Part shown: positions 55,437-64,000 of the stretch, one piece after another
How positions within the stretch are numbered: position 1 is the stretch's first letter
How the letters are laid out: each line of letters starts with the position of its first letter
DNA from: an uncultured Rickettsiella sp.
Lineage (GTDB): Bacteria; Pseudomonadota; Gammaproteobacteria; Diplorickettsiales; Diplorickettsiaceae
Length of the DNA: 64,000 bases
Direction of reading: 5' to 3'
Assembly (NCBI GenBank): GCA_947058615.1
Contig: CAMSHF010000001.1
Coordinates: 248,001-312,000, forward strand
Program-made: the position numbers and the translations under genes
Notes under the pieces: model-generated
What the model was told of the DNA's origin: nothing
Seen by the model: only the letters and a program-made list of their open reading frames with translations
The model's database searches: none

Positions 55437-56033
55437 CTAGTTATTTTGAGTTGAATTTAGTAGCGTAGCGCATGCTCTACGTAGAGGCGGGAGGATGATT
55501 TTCTCAAACCATGGGTTTCGCTTTAACCAAATATTATTACGAGGTGAGGGGTGCGGTAGTGGGAAGTAAGTCGGAAGATAATTTGCAAAAGCAGCTACCG
55601 TTTTGGTTAAATTAGTTTTATTACGTTTTCCTAAATAATGTTGTTGGGCATACTGACCAACTAATAAGGTCAGTTGAATGTTTGGTAAACTGTTCAAAAG
55701 TTTAGGCAACCATGAGAACGCACATTCTTTTCGCGGAGGTAAATCACCCGAAGGACCTGTCCCTGGATAACAAAAACCCATAGGAATAATGGCGATTTGC
55801 TTAATATCATAAAATGTTTTTTTATCGAGTTGTAACCAACTTCGTAGGCGATCACCACTCGGATCATTCCAAGGAATTCCTGTGTTATGGACTCTAATCC
55901 CGGGTGCTTGACCAACGATAAGTAAGCGGCTTAGGTGGTGTGCTTGTAGTATCGGTTTAGGGGCTAATGGTAACTGATTTGCGCAGCGTTGACATTCCCG
56001 AACGTTTTTAATTAGAGGTAGGAGTTTATTCAT
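55437..56033 (-). CDS. Uracil-DNA glycosylase family protein (Fe-S, family 4/5-like)
   Basis: These enzymes remove uracil from DNA. From the ATG at 56033 the protein has 198 residues: CQRC at residues 14-17 with FCYPG and KECAF could give four cysteines for an Fe-S cluster. The active region is LLIVGQAPGIRVHNTGIPWNDPSGDRL near residue 38 and the HPSPRN motif near residue 163. The GQAPG form and short length mark a subgroup seen in Legionella and relatives. A GTG at 56120 would add 29 residues without a binding site. Divergent from the small gene at 56246. Confidence 0.85.
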   Translation of the reverse strand: MNKLLPLIKNVRECQRCANQLPLAPKPILQAHHLSRLLIVGQAPGIRVHNTGIPWNDPSGDRLRSWLQLDKKTFYDIKQIAIIPMGFCYPGTGPSGDLPPRKECAFSWLPKLLNSLPNIQLTLLVGQYAQQHYLGKRNKTNLTKTVAAFANYLPTYFPLPHPSPRNNIWLKRNPWFEKIILPPLRRACATLLNSTQNN

Positions 56034-56245
56034 AATAGAAAGTAGGTTTGGCTCACAATAATAATTAGATTTTTGGAAATGGACTGGATTGTGAAGCAAG
56101 CCGGAGTGTATGAGCTCCACATGATGATTGCAAACTGAGCGGATTTAGGTAAAGCTTCAGACGCTAGAATATACTTGCCAAATGGGTATTATACACACTA
56201 AAGTAAACAGTAAAATAGGCTGCTATTATTAAATAGGTAGGATCT

Positions 56246-56542
56246 ATGGAGTATAAAGAAACAGACACTTTATTAGAAGAAGATGATGGCGATGGAAGTA
56301 ATGATACTGAGTTACCGCCTGATATCTTACATATTGAAGATGAAGAATTAGATACATGGCCAGAAGAGTTGGCCTTAGATGCCTTAAATAAAAAAACAAA
56401 GGTATCGCCCGTTCGATTTTCCTTAGAAAAGCGTCGAGCTATTGAAGATTATTTAGAGCAACGACGATTACGAGAAGAATTTGATTATGAGTTTGAAAAT
56501 GAGCATTTATCAGAAGCTTCTGATGCGAAAAAAAGTGAGTAG
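56246..56542 (+). CDS. Small acidic protein, PA3496-like family
   Basis: The 98-residue protein has an acidic first half ([16 protein letters not shown] and [12 protein letters not shown]) and a charged helix [20 protein letters not shown] that resembles the PA3496 family of putative envelope-integrity proteins. AGGA lies close before the ATG. It ends 2 bases before accA and is probably co-transcribed with it. The family call rests on one short motif. Confidence 0.75.
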   Translation: MEYKETDTLLEEDDGDGSNDTELPPDILHIEDEELDTWPEELALDALNKKTKVSPVRFSLEKRRAIEDYLEQRRLREEFDYEFENEHLSEASDAKKSE

Positions 56543-56544
56543 CT

Positions 56545-57495
56545 ATGCATTTTAAGTTTTTGGATTTTGAACAGCCTATCGCAGAACTTGGAGCAAAGAT
56601 AGAAGAATTACGTAAACTGGGTAATGACGCCGATCTCAATGTTAATGACGAGATTAAACGTTTAGAACAAAAAAAAGTTGAATTAACGGAATCTATTTTT
56701 TATTCATTAAATGCATGGCAAATCGTTCAACTTGCCCGTCATCCGCAAAGACCCTATTTTTCTGATTATATAAGTAGAATTTTTTCTGATTTTGATGAGC
56801 TCCATGGCGATAGAGAGTTTTCTGATGATGCATCTATTATCGGCGGGCTTGCTAATTTAGCGGATCAGCCAGTTGTTATTATGGGCCAACAAAAAGGCCG
56901 TACAACTAATGAAAAAGTGCAGCGTAATTTTGGAATGTCTAAGCCAGAAGGTTACCGTAAAGCGATCCGGTTAATGGAATTAGCTGAGCGTTTCAAATTA
57001 CCTATTTTAACTTTTATTGATACGCCTGGTGCATATCCAGGGATAGACGCAGAAGAACGTAATCAAAGTGGTGCAATTGCTCATAATTTACAAATAATGT
57101 CCCAGCTTAAAACACCAATTATTTCTACAATAATTGGTGAAGGCGGGTCAGGTGGCGCTTTAGCGATTGGGGTCGCCGATCGCATTTTGATGCTACAATA
57201 TAGTGTTTATTCGGTTATTTCTCCTGAGGGATGCGCATCTATATTATGGAAAAGTGCTGAAAAAGCGCCTGAGGCTGCCGAAGCGATGGCAATGAATGCT
57301 GATAGGTTATATAAGCTCAAGCTTATTGATGCAGTGATTCAGGAGCCTTTAGGGGGCGCACATACTAATTTCGACGAAATGGCTAATCTGTTAAAAACTG
57401 AACTCATTAAACAATTAGCACAGCTCCAATATTTTTCAATCGAGAAGTTACTTGAGTTGCGTTACAATAAAATTTTAACAATTGGAATTGAATAA
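56545..57495 (+). CDS. accA: Acetyl-CoA carboxylase carboxyltransferase subunit alpha
   Basis: AccA with AccD moves the carboxyl group to acetyl-CoA, the committed step of fatty acid synthesis. The 316-residue protein has the family start [86 protein letters not shown] and [20 protein letters not shown]. It lies near tilS as in E. coli, with pnuC inserted between. Confidence 0.98.
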   Translation: MHFKFLDFEQPIAELGAKIEELRKLGNDADLNVNDEIKRLEQKKVELTESIFYSLNAWQIVQLARHPQRPYFSDYISRIFSDFDELHGDREFSDDASIIGGLANLADQPVVIMGQQKGRTTNEKVQRNFGMSKPEGYRKAIRLMELAERFKLPILTFIDTPGAYPGIDAEERNQSGAIAHNLQIMSQLKTPIISTIIGEGGSGGALAIGVADRILMLQYSVYSVISPEGCASILWKSAEKAPEAAEAMAMNADRLYKLKLIDAVIQEPLGGAHTNFDEMANLLKTELIKQLAQLQYFSIEKLLELRYNKILTIGIE

Positions 57496-57515
57496 ATCAT
57501 TTAATTCATAAAAAT

Positions 57516-58103
57516 ATGAAGTTGTTCTATCTTGAAGTGTTTGCGTTCATATCCGGCATAGTCAATATTTATCTTTTAACACGCTGTAGTTTATGGAATT
57601 GGTTTTTCGGAGTTATAACTGTTTCTCTCTATGCCATTATTTTTTTTAATACTAAGTTGTATGCTGACATGAGTTTACAAGGAATTTTTTTATTTTTTCA
57701 GTTTTATGGATTGTATCAATGGTGTTATGGTACGCATGAAAAGCAGCTTATAGGGATACAAGTAATAAATTATTCTACTTGTTTGTCTTTAATTCTGACC
57801 ACTGTTATTTTATTTGTCGGTATTAGTTTTTTTTTAAGACATAATAGCGATTCTACAACTGTTTATGCCGATGCTACAATTACAGCATTAAGTTTGATTG
57901 CCCAATGGATGATGAGTAAAAAATATTTACATCATTGGATTTTATGGATAATTATTGATGTCTTTTCTATTGGGCTATATATCAACAAAACTTTATATTT
58001 AACCGCGTTACTTTATTTCGTATTTATGCTGCTTTGTATCAAGGGGTTTTTTGAATGGAAAGGAACCCTCAGTAAATCAATATGGTCTCAATCCATCGCT
58101 TAA
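57516..58103 (+). CDS. pnuC: Nicotinamide riboside transporter PnuC
   Basis: PnuC imports nicotinamide riboside for NAD salvage by facilitated diffusion. The 195-residue protein has about seven spans and the family features SLWNWFFGVITVSLYAIIFF, LYADMSLQGIFLFFQFYGLYQW, and WILWIIIDVFSIGLYINKTLY. No nadR or other NAD gene is near, so trapping by phosphorylation must rely on a gene elsewhere. It suggests use of NAD precursors from the host. Confidence 0.93.
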   Translation: MKLFYLEVFAFISGIVNIYLLTRCSLWNWFFGVITVSLYAIIFFNTKLYADMSLQGIFLFFQFYGLYQWCYGTHEKQLIGIQVINYSTCLSLILTTVILFVGISFFLRHNSDSTTVYADATITALSLIAQWMMSKKYLHHWILWIIIDVFSIGLYINKTLYLTALLYFVFMLLCIKGFFEWKGTLSKSIWSQSIA

Positions 58104-58184
58104 ATTAAATCGAATTAAGCACTTAAAACCATTTATATTCTCTCAGGCTTTACAATTTCTGGGAAAATTTAGTATGGTTAGCTT

Positions 58185-59531
58185 ATGTTTACACACGAAA
58201 ACCTTGATTTCTTATTAAAGCAGTACGCTAGGTCGGCTTGTTTCTGGGTAGCCTATAGTGGCGGCTTAGACTCGCAGGTTTTACTCTATGCATTAAGTCA
58301 CATATTACCCAAAAAGCGATTGCGAGCGATCCATGTCAACCATGGTTGGCATGTTGATTCAATTAATTGGGCTAATTCTTGCCAAGAGACTTGTAAAAAA
58401 CTGGATATTTATTGTGAAATCATTTCGGTAGATGCTTATCCTAAAATGGGTGGGAGTCTAGAGGCCTATGCTCGAGAAGTACGATACGCTGCGATGGTTA
58501 AAAGAATCCACGCCGGAGATTATTTATTAACTGCGCATCATCGCAATGATCAAGCAGAGACTTTATTATTACAATTATTACGCGGTTCAGGTCTTAAGGG
58601 TTTAGCTAGCATGCCATTTTGCCAGCTTTTTGGCGATGTTTATTTAATCAGACCTTTACTTAATTTTACACGTTCAGAGCTTTATGCGTATGCGAAAGCG
58701 CAGCAATTAACTTGGATAGATGACGACAGCAACATGAATTTACGTTTTAATCGTAATTTTATTCGTCATAAAGTATTACCCCTTGTGCAGCAGCGTTGGC
58801 CCCAAGCAGACAAAACTATTGCTAGAGCGGCTGTAAATTTAGCAGAAGCACATTCTTTGCTTGATGAAGTAGCTCACCAAGACTGGGGTAACGCTCAAGG
58901 ATCTGCGTCTAATGTTTTAGTTATCTCTCGATTAATGGAGTTAAGTATTAGGCGTCGAATAAATCTATTACGTTATTGGTTAAAGCAACTACATTTTTCC
59001 TTACCCAGTCAAAAACAATTACAGCAAATAGATGTTCTACTAAAAAGTCGACGGGATGCATCTCCTCAAATTAATTGGGGAAATGTTGAATTACGGCGAT
59101 ATCGTGATTATATCTATGTGTTTTCTTCAATAGAAAATAAAAAATATTTAAATATTGGATTCACATCATGGAAATTGGATGAGGCCACTATTACATTACC
59201 TACATTGGATCAATTAACGTCTAAGCGAGTTCGAGGTGCAGGACTAAATTGTTCATTATTAGAAGGAAAACGGGTTGAGGTAGCTTTCCGTCAAGGGGGA
59301 GAACGATTTCATTCCAGTAATCGTCAAGGTTCCCACCCCTTAAAAAAAATGTTCCAAGAATGGGCTATCCCTCCTTGGGAACGCAATAAACTTCCTTTAA
59401 TTTACTACCAGAAAAAATTAATTGCGGTCGTCGGTTATGACATAGATCCTCGGTTTGCGGCTAAAAAAAAGGAATGGGGACGTGTTATTCAGCATATCCC
59501 AAAATTTTCTATCGCTGATAGGTTGTTTTAG
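58185..59531 (+). CDS. tilS: tRNA(Ile)-lysidine synthase
   Basis: TilS modifies C34 of tRNA-Ile(CAU) to lysidine so that it reads AUA codons. The 448-residue protein has the PP-loop YSGGLDSQVLLYAL near residue 25, HVNHGWHVDS, TAHHRNDQAETLLLQLLRGSGLKGLASM, DDSNMNLRFNRNFIRHKVLP, and a C-terminal domain with HPLKKMFQEWAIPPWER. It is essential wherever AUA codons occur, and they should be common in this AT-rich genome. Confidence 0.97.
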   Translation: MFTHENLDFLLKQYARSACFWVAYSGGLDSQVLLYALSHILPKKRLRAIHVNHGWHVDSINWANSCQETCKKLDIYCEIISVDAYPKMGGSLEAYAREVRYAAMVKRIHAGDYLLTAHHRNDQAETLLLQLLRGSGLKGLASMPFCQLFGDVYLIRPLLNFTRSELYAYAKAQQLTWIDDDSNMNLRFNRNFIRHKVLPLVQQRWPQADKTIARAAVNLAEAHSLLDEVAHQDWGNAQGSASNVLVISRLMELSIRRRINLLRYWLKQLHFSLPSQKQLQQIDVLLKSRRDASPQINWGNVELRRYRDYIYVFSSIENKKYLNIGFTSWKLDEATITLPTLDQLTSKRVRGAGLNCSLLEGKRVEVAFRQGGERFHSSNRQGSHPLKKMFQEWAIPPWERNKLPLIYYQKKLIAVVGYDIDPRFAAKKKEWGRVIQHIPKFSIADRLF

Positions 59532-59601
59532 TCTAGTTCAATTGAAGATATCCTCTAATGTATTCGTATTATGTGTTATTGTATAACTTGAATAGCTATT
59601 T

Positions 59602-60951
59602 TTATTTAATCAGTACAAATCTAAAGCCCCCCCGGGATAATACGTTGACTAGAAGCTCGTGCTTACTTTGCTTTGCGATCTTCTGTAATTGAGCAACATT
59701 GCTTACCGGTGTTTGATTAGCTGATGTTATGACATCCCCAGGACGAATACCTGCATGCCAAGCCATGCTATCTTCATCAATATCCACGACTTCAATGCCA
59801 ATCAAATGACCACCCTGACCTGTAACCGTTTGATTGAAATCACGTAATACTAATCCATATAAAAAAGGATTATCATGCGCAGCTACTTTTTTATAATCCT
59901 TAGGGTCAGTCAATCTTAATATCGTAGTAATTGTTTTTCCTTTGCGTAATAGCTTAATGGTGGCTTTATCGCCGACTCTTAACATGCCGACGATATTTTT
60001 TACTTGTCCGCCATTTTGGATCGGTGTGCTATTAATTGATTGAATAATATCTCCAACTTGTATGCGCGCAGTCTCAGCGGGTGAGTAATTAGATACTTGA
60101 GCTACTAATGCTCCATTCATATCCGTTGGTAGATGCAAAGCGGCCGCGAGTGCAGGGGTTAAATCTTGAACTAATACACCGATTAAGCCACGTTTTACTG
60201 AGCCATATTCCGCAAGTTGCTTCATAACTCCATACGCCATATTAATGGGTATAGCGAAACCAATGCCTATATTTCCAGCATTTGAATTTCGAGTTAATAT
60301 GGCGGTGTTGATCCCCATTAACTGACCTTGCAAATTGATTAAGGCGCCACCCGAATTACCTGGATTAATAGAGGCATCAGTCTGAATGAAATTCTCGTAA
60401 CTTTCGATGCCCAGGCCAGTACGCTGTAATGCACTTACAATACCTGAAGTGACTGTTTCATTGAGTCCAAAAGGATTACCAATCGCCGCTACAAAATCAC
60501 CTACTTTTAAAGTATCAGAATTGCCTAAAGGGATAGCGGTTAAATGATCGGGTGCGATGCTTAGTAAAGCAATATCAGATGCTGGATCTGAACCTTTAAG
60601 TGTCGCTTTAAAAACGCGACTATCACTTAAGGTTACAGTAATCGTTTTAGCTTCATGAATCACATGTGCGTTAGTTAAAACGTATCCTGCTTTTGCATCT
60701 ACAATGACACCAGAGCCCATGCTTTCAAAATGCCGAGGATAAGGATGACCTGGGACAGGAGGTGGTAATTGATTAAGGGGGATATCGCCTTGAACAGAAA
60801 CATTCACTACAGCGGGAAGTATTGGCTGTAGGATCTGGGAGACGCTATTTTTGTTTATTTGGTGTGCTAAACTTAGAGGCCATCCTGCATAGCTCAAAGG
60901 ACAAAAGCCGATTATAAGTAAAGCACTGAGTTGGTATAATAACTTCTTCAT
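59602..60951 (-). CDS. degQ: Periplasmic serine endoprotease of the DegP/DegQ (HtrA) family
   Basis: Deg proteases remove misfolded envelope proteins. The 449-residue protein has a signal peptide (LLIIGFCPLSYA), the protease triad in VLTNAHVIHEA, DPASDIALL and NPGNSGGALIN (serine near residue 202), then two PDZ domains (about 245-340 and 365-445). The short LA loop suits DegQ better than DegP. It stands alone and divergent from coq7. No sigma-E or rseA genes are visible. Confidence 0.95.
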   Translation of the reverse strand: MKKLLYQLSALLIIGFCPLSYAGWPLSLAHQINKNSVSQILQPILPAVVNVSVQGDIPLNQLPPPVPGHPYPRHFESMGSGVIVDAKAGYVLTNAHVIHEAKTITVTLSDSRVFKATLKGSDPASDIALLSIAPDHLTAIPLGNSDTLKVGDFVAAIGNPFGLNETVTSGIVSALQRTGLGIESYENFIQTDASINPGNSGGALINLQGQLMGINTAILTRNSNAGNIGIGFAIPINMAYGVMKQLAEYGSVKRGLIGVLVQDLTPALAAALHLPTDMNGALVAQVSNYSPAETARIQVGDIIQSINSTPIQNGGQVKNIVGMLRVGDKATIKLLRKGKTITTILRLTDPKDYKKVAAHDNPFLYGLVLRDFNQTVTGQGGHLIGIEVVDIDEDSMAWHAGIRPGDVITSANQTPVSNVAQLQKIAKQSKHELLVNVLSRGGFRFVLIK

Positions 60952-61118
60952 AGATTTGTGATATCAAACTAATAGCGCTAAGCTTAGCCTATTTTTTGGT
61001 TTTGTTGCAATATTGATAAGTATACTGCTCGTACGGAAGATAAGAAATTTTGTTCTGAATCAAAGATGCGGTTTGCATCTTGTGATGTCATTGAATTGAT
61101 CACTCTAAAGGTTATTTA

Positions 61119-61766
61119 ATGCGCTATTATTCTTTTTGGGACCGGTTAGTTTTTTGTATCGATGAAGCTTTACCAGTAATGCAAATACAAAGATGTTCGG
61201 CTGTGACGCGTCCAAGTCCAGCTGAAGGCTTAATTCCTCACGAGAGTGTACTCAGTAAAGAAGAATTACAGCTTTCGGGTAGCTTAATGAGAATAAACCA
61301 TGTGGGTGAAATTTGTGCCCAAGCACTCTATACTGGTCAAGCGCTTAGTGCTAGTTCTAAGGATATTCAGAAAAAATTAAAAAAGGCGGCAGGCGAAGAA
61401 ATTGATCATCTCAATTGGTGCGAGCAGCGTATCCATGAGTTAGACACTCACGTGAGTTATTTGAATTCTTTCTGGTATTTGAATTCTTTATTAATTGGTT
61501 TAGCTGCCGGTTTATGGGGTGATAAGGTGAGTTTAGGTTTTTTAGCTGAGACGGAACATCAGGTCGAGAGGCATTTATGTAAGCATTTACAGAAACTACC
61601 GCTACAAGATAAAAAAAGTCGTGCTATTTTGGAAAAAATGCGTCAAGAGGAATTGGAGCATGCACTAACGGCCGAACATGCTGGGGCAGTTCCCCTCCCT
61701 TTAGTCATTCAATGGATTATGCAGAGCTTGGCTAACTTTATGTCAATGGTTGCTTATCGGATTTGA
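61119..61766 (+). CDS. coq7: Demethoxyubiquinone hydroxylase Coq7
   Basis: Coq7 is a di-iron hydroxylase that adds the last ring hydroxyl in ubiquinone synthesis, replacing UbiF of E. coli. The 215-residue protein has the iron-binding ExxH motifs: INHVGEICAQALY (E near 65), GEEIDHLNWCEQRI, AETEHQVERHL and QEELEHALTAEHAGA. It completes a ubiquinone set with ubiE, ubiJ and ubiB in the same window. The end overlaps the mscS-type gene by 4 bases. Confidence 0.96.
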   Translation: MRYYSFWDRLVFCIDEALPVMQIQRCSAVTRPSPAEGLIPHESVLSKEELQLSGSLMRINHVGEICAQALYTGQALSASSKDIQKKLKKAAGEEIDHLNWCEQRIHELDTHVSYLNSFWYLNSLLIGLAAGLWGDKVSLGFLAETEHQVERHLCKHLQKLPLQDKKSRAILEKMRQEELEHALTAEHAGAVPLPLVIQWIMQSLANFMSMVAYRI

Positions 61767-62893
61767 ATTTAGGTTTGAAACAACAAGGTGAATTTTTGCA
61801 AATATTATTTAGAACTTTATTGCAATTTTGCATATTAAAAGCATTCGTCATTCTCATAATAACGGGTATTCTCTGCTTTTTGGTGTCTGTTTTCTATCAA
61901 AAATATCAACGACGTTTAAATAAAAAATCGCCTACTTTAACTGTTGCATTACTTGAATCTATTTATAAACCGTTAATCGTATTGATTGCTACTACGGGTA
62001 TACTTTTTGGCCTAGAGTCCCTGTGTATGGCTTGGAGAGGTATTACTAATGATCAATTTCATTTAATTCGCAATTTGTTTTTTACAGTTTTATTTGCATG
62101 GTTTTTATGGCGTTTTGTTTCTTTTTCTAAAGAAGCTTTTCTCATAAGTAATAAAAAGGGGAATAAAGCTATTGATAAAACTCTAATCCATGGATTGAGT
62201 CAAATTGCAAAATTAGCCATCATTATTTTAACTATTTTATCTTTATTTCAAACTTTTGGCTTTAGCATTGCTGGGATATTAGCTTTTGGTGGTATGGGAG
62301 GAATCGTTATTGGTTTTGCCGCTAAAGATCTATTGGCTAATATATTTGGTAGTTGTATGCTTTTTTTAGATCGACCGTTTGTGATAGGCGATCAAATCGG
62401 TTTGCCTGCACTTAAAGTAGAAGGTGTCGTCGAAGAAATAGGTTGGCGGGTTTGTAAAATTCGCGCTTCGGATTGTCGGCCGGTATATATTCCAAATGCT
62501 TTATTTTCAAATTTAGTTGTTGAAAATCCTTCAAGAATGAAATATAGACGATTTTATTGTCGAATTAGTTTGCGTTACCAGGATTTATTGAAAGTACCAG
62601 TTATTTTAGAGGATATCCAATCAATATTAAAAAATACTAGCTCCATTGATAAAAACAGATCGATTACTGTTAATCTTAGCGAGCTGGGTAATACGTCATT
62701 AAATTTATTAGTTATCGCTTATACCCATATTGTTAACGGAACGGATTTTTTAAGATTACAGCAAAGCTTATTTTTGGAATTGTTAGCTTGCATTAGACGT
62801 CATGGTGCGGAGTGGTCCTTCCCTAGTCATAATATTTATCTAAACAAAGAAAGTGCCGAATTTTTTAGTGCTCAAAATCAAAATGATAAATAA
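61763..62893 (+). CDS. Mechanosensitive ion channel, MscS family
   Basis: MscS channels release solutes on osmotic downshock. The 376-residue protein has about four to five spans, the pore-lining helix GGMGGIVIGFAAKDLLANIFG near residue 185, and a cytoplasmic beta domain (LDRPFVIGDQIG, RVCKIRASDCRPVYIPNALFSNLVVEN). The start is uncertain: TTG at 61763 overlaps the coq7 stop codon, and another TTG follows at 61775. It is probably co-transcribed with coq7. Confidence 0.9.
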   Translation: MNLGLKQQGEFLQILFRTLLQFCILKAFVILIITGILCFLVSVFYQKYQRRLNKKSPTLTVALLESIYKPLIVLIATTGILFGLESLCMAWRGITNDQFHLIRNLFFTVLFAWFLWRFVSFSKEAFLISNKKGNKAIDKTLIHGLSQIAKLAIIILTILSLFQTFGFSIAGILAFGGMGGIVIGFAAKDLLANIFGSCMLFLDRPFVIGDQIGLPALKVEGVVEEIGWRVCKIRASDCRPVYIPNALFSNLVVENPSRMKYRRFYCRISLRYQDLLKVPVILEDIQSILKNTSSIDKNRSITVNLSELGNTSLNLLVIAYTHIVNGTDFLRLQQSLFLELLACIRRHGAEWSFPSHNIYLNKESAEFFSAQNQNDK

Positions 62894-62923
62894 TAAGAAT
62901 ATAAGGATGAATGAGTAATTTAA

Positions 62924-63808
62924 ATGAAATTAAAACTGAGCATCATAGGCTGTGGTCGTTTAGGCAAAGTTTTAGCGACTCTATTTGTAAAAACTGGATT
63001 TGTTTGCATTCAAGATATCATCAATTTAAATAATTCGAGTAGTGAAAAAGCCGTTGCCTTTATTGGTCAGGGTAGAGCTTGTCAAACATTTAGGCAACTT
63101 GAATCAGCCGATTTTTATTTAATTTCTACACCGGATGATCAGGTTGAGTTTATAGCAAAGCAAATAGCTAAACAAGGAAAATTGAAGCGAGGGGATGTTG
63201 TTTTTCATTGTAGTGGATTATTATCTTCTAGTTCCTTAAATTCGGTGGCTCGTTTCGGTTGTTATACGGCGAGTTTACATCCATTATTTAGTTTTTCTGA
63301 GCCATTGATGGATGTAAAAAATTTCAGAGGGACGTATTGTGCATTTGAAGGAGATAAAAAAGCATTGGATATTTTGTCTCCATTGCTTAAAGCCATAGAT
63401 GCCCAGCTATTTTTAATTGAAAAAAAAGATAAACCGCTATATCACGCCGCGAGTGTATTGGCTTCTAATTATCTCATTACGTTGTCAGCTATGGCTAGTG
63501 AATGTTATTCTAAAGCGAGTTTAAGTGAAGAACTATCAGAAGATATTACGTTAGCGCTGATGACTCAAGCCCTAACAAAAGTTCGTGCATTGGGTCCTAG
63601 AAAAGCGTTAACAGGGCCTATGGAACGGGCCGATAGAGATACTTTAAAAAAACACCTAATTGCATTAGAAGCTTTTCCTGAGTTAACAGATATTTATAAA
63701 AGTCTAGGAAAAGCCACATTAACATTGACTGGACATAATAACGCCCTAAAAAAAACATTAACGCAGCTTTTATTAAGTGGAGATTTAAGTGGTTGCTGTA
63801 GCTGTTAA
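62924..63808 (+). CDS. Rossmann-fold protein with DUF2520 domain
   Basis: The 294-residue protein begins with a nucleotide-binding [19 protein letters not shown] and has [30 protein letters not shown] and [13 protein letters not shown]. This is the plan of the family of predicted oxidoreductases related to ProC and F420-dependent reductases, with the DUF2520 helical half from about residue 160. Substrate unknown. Its 3' end overlaps the convergent rpsT by 24 bases. Confidence 0.9.
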   Translation: MKLKLSIIGCGRLGKVLATLFVKTGFVCIQDIINLNNSSSEKAVAFIGQGRACQTFRQLESADFYLISTPDDQVEFIAKQIAKQGKLKRGDVVFHCSGLLSSSSLNSVARFGCYTASLHPLFSFSEPLMDVKNFRGTYCAFEGDKKALDILSPLLKAIDAQLFLIEKKDKPLYHAASVLASNYLITLSAMASECYSKASLSEELSEDITLALMTQALTKVRALGPRKALTGPMERADRDTLKKHLIALEAFPELTDIYKSLGKATLTLTGHNNALKKTLTQLLLSGDLSGCCSC

Positions 63809-64000
63809 TTTGCGAATTTGGGCTAGCAAACGACTCTTATGCCTAGCCGCTTTGTTTTTATGAATAAACCCTTTATCAGCCATACGATCAATAATGGGTA
63901 AAGCAACCTGATAGGCTTCATTAGCTTCAGTTGCTTTTCCAGCATCAATGGCGACAACGATTCGCTTGATATAGGTTCGCATCATTGAGCGACGGCTCGT
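63785..64000 (-). CDS. rpsT: 30S ribosomal protein S20, C-terminal part (cut by the right edge)
   Basis: S20 binds 16S rRNA early in 30S assembly. The visible 71 codons end at 63785; the frame runs off the right edge, beginning [14 protein letters not shown], which aligns with the inner part of S20 (about residues 20-87). The usual [17 protein letters not shown] motif is present near the C-terminus. The N-terminal start lies outside the window; the internal ATG at 63985 is not the true start. Confidence 0.96.
   Translation of the reverse strand, partial: TSRRSMMRTYIKRIVVAIDAGKATEANEAYQVALPIIDRMADKGFIHKNKAARHKSRLLAQIRKLTATATT

Noticed and set aside
1-64000. CRISPR arrays, tRNA and rRNA genes, prophage modules
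   Set aside because: Intergenic stretches showed no regularly spaced repeats, no cloverleaf-like segments and no phage genes. A covariance search was not possible, so a divergent RNA gene could be missed.

Overview
The window is chromosomal DNA of an AT-rich gammaproteobacterium. Gene content points to the Legionellales, and best fits a host-associated Coxiellaceae lineage of the Rickettsiella/Diplorickettsia kind. Pointers are an LbtU-like coiled-coil porin, an ankyrin protein, two aromatic amino acid permeases side by side, a dimeric-type glycyl-tRNA synthetase, the gammaproteobacterial ubiE-ubiJ-ubiB block, and several decaying genes next to intact housekeeping genes. The genus is inferred from gene content and is not proven. 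I see no prophage, CRISPR array, tRNA or rRNA gene.

Layout. 1-5.1 kb: acnB (cut by the left edge), a yggS remnant, glyS and typA. 5.2-10.2 kb: an unknown conserved-looking gene, ubiE-ubiJ-ubiB, then an orphan TatA-like peptide, a lone CheY-like receiver and a frameshifted ankyrin gene. 10.3-15.8 kb: ispH, an orphan type IV pilin, an SppA-type protease and clpB. 15.9-20.7 kb (minus strand): kdsD-lptC-lptA-lptB-hpf-purB, without the kdsC and rpoN genes often found there. 20.8-26.8 kb (minus strand): a NitT/TauT-type ABC transporter with an unusual leader, an OPT-family transporter and engB. 26.9-32.5 kb: cytochrome c4, then a compact minus-strand run of tusA-like, CDF transporter, xthA, hspQ, sixA and a TPR-methyltransferase. 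32.5-33.5 kb: a decayed zone with a small lipoprotein, a multiply stopped reading frame and a transposase scrap. 33.5-35.9 kb: argD, sodB, grxD. 35.9-39.6 kb: a long structured leader followed by two identical porin genes in tandem. 39.8-45.4 kb: a TerC-like protein, an LbtU-like porin, and the CoA genes coaBC, panB and panC. 45.4-54.5 kb (minus strand): spoT, rpoZ, gap, tkt, two aromatic amino acid permeases, lpxL and a ferredoxin remnant. 54.9-64 kb: hsp20, a uracil-DNA glycosylase, a small PA3496-like gene, accA, pnuC, tilS, a Deg protease, coq7, an MscS channel, a DUF2520 protein and rpsT (cut by the right edge).

The genes form clear functional groups. They cover the outer envelope (LPS transport, lipid A acylation, porins, Deg protease), ubiquinone synthesis (ubiE, ubiJ, ubiB, coq7), CoA and fatty acid synthesis (panB, panC, coaBC, accA), central carbon flow (acnB, gap, tkt) and stress response (clpB, hsp20, hspQ, hpf, spoT, sodB, grxD). 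Uptake systems for amino acids, peptides and NAD precursors fit a life that draws on a host.

The features most worth a second look are RNA-level. One is a tandem GGGG/CCCC hairpin motif in the ABC-transporter leader, whose second copy could compete with a hairpin over the ribosome binding site. Another is a leader of about 480 nt with several hairpins before the first porin gene, behind a near-consensus promoter. A third is a dnaX-type slippery heptamer exactly at the frameshift in the ankyrin gene. A fourth is a possible leader peptide coupled to panB.
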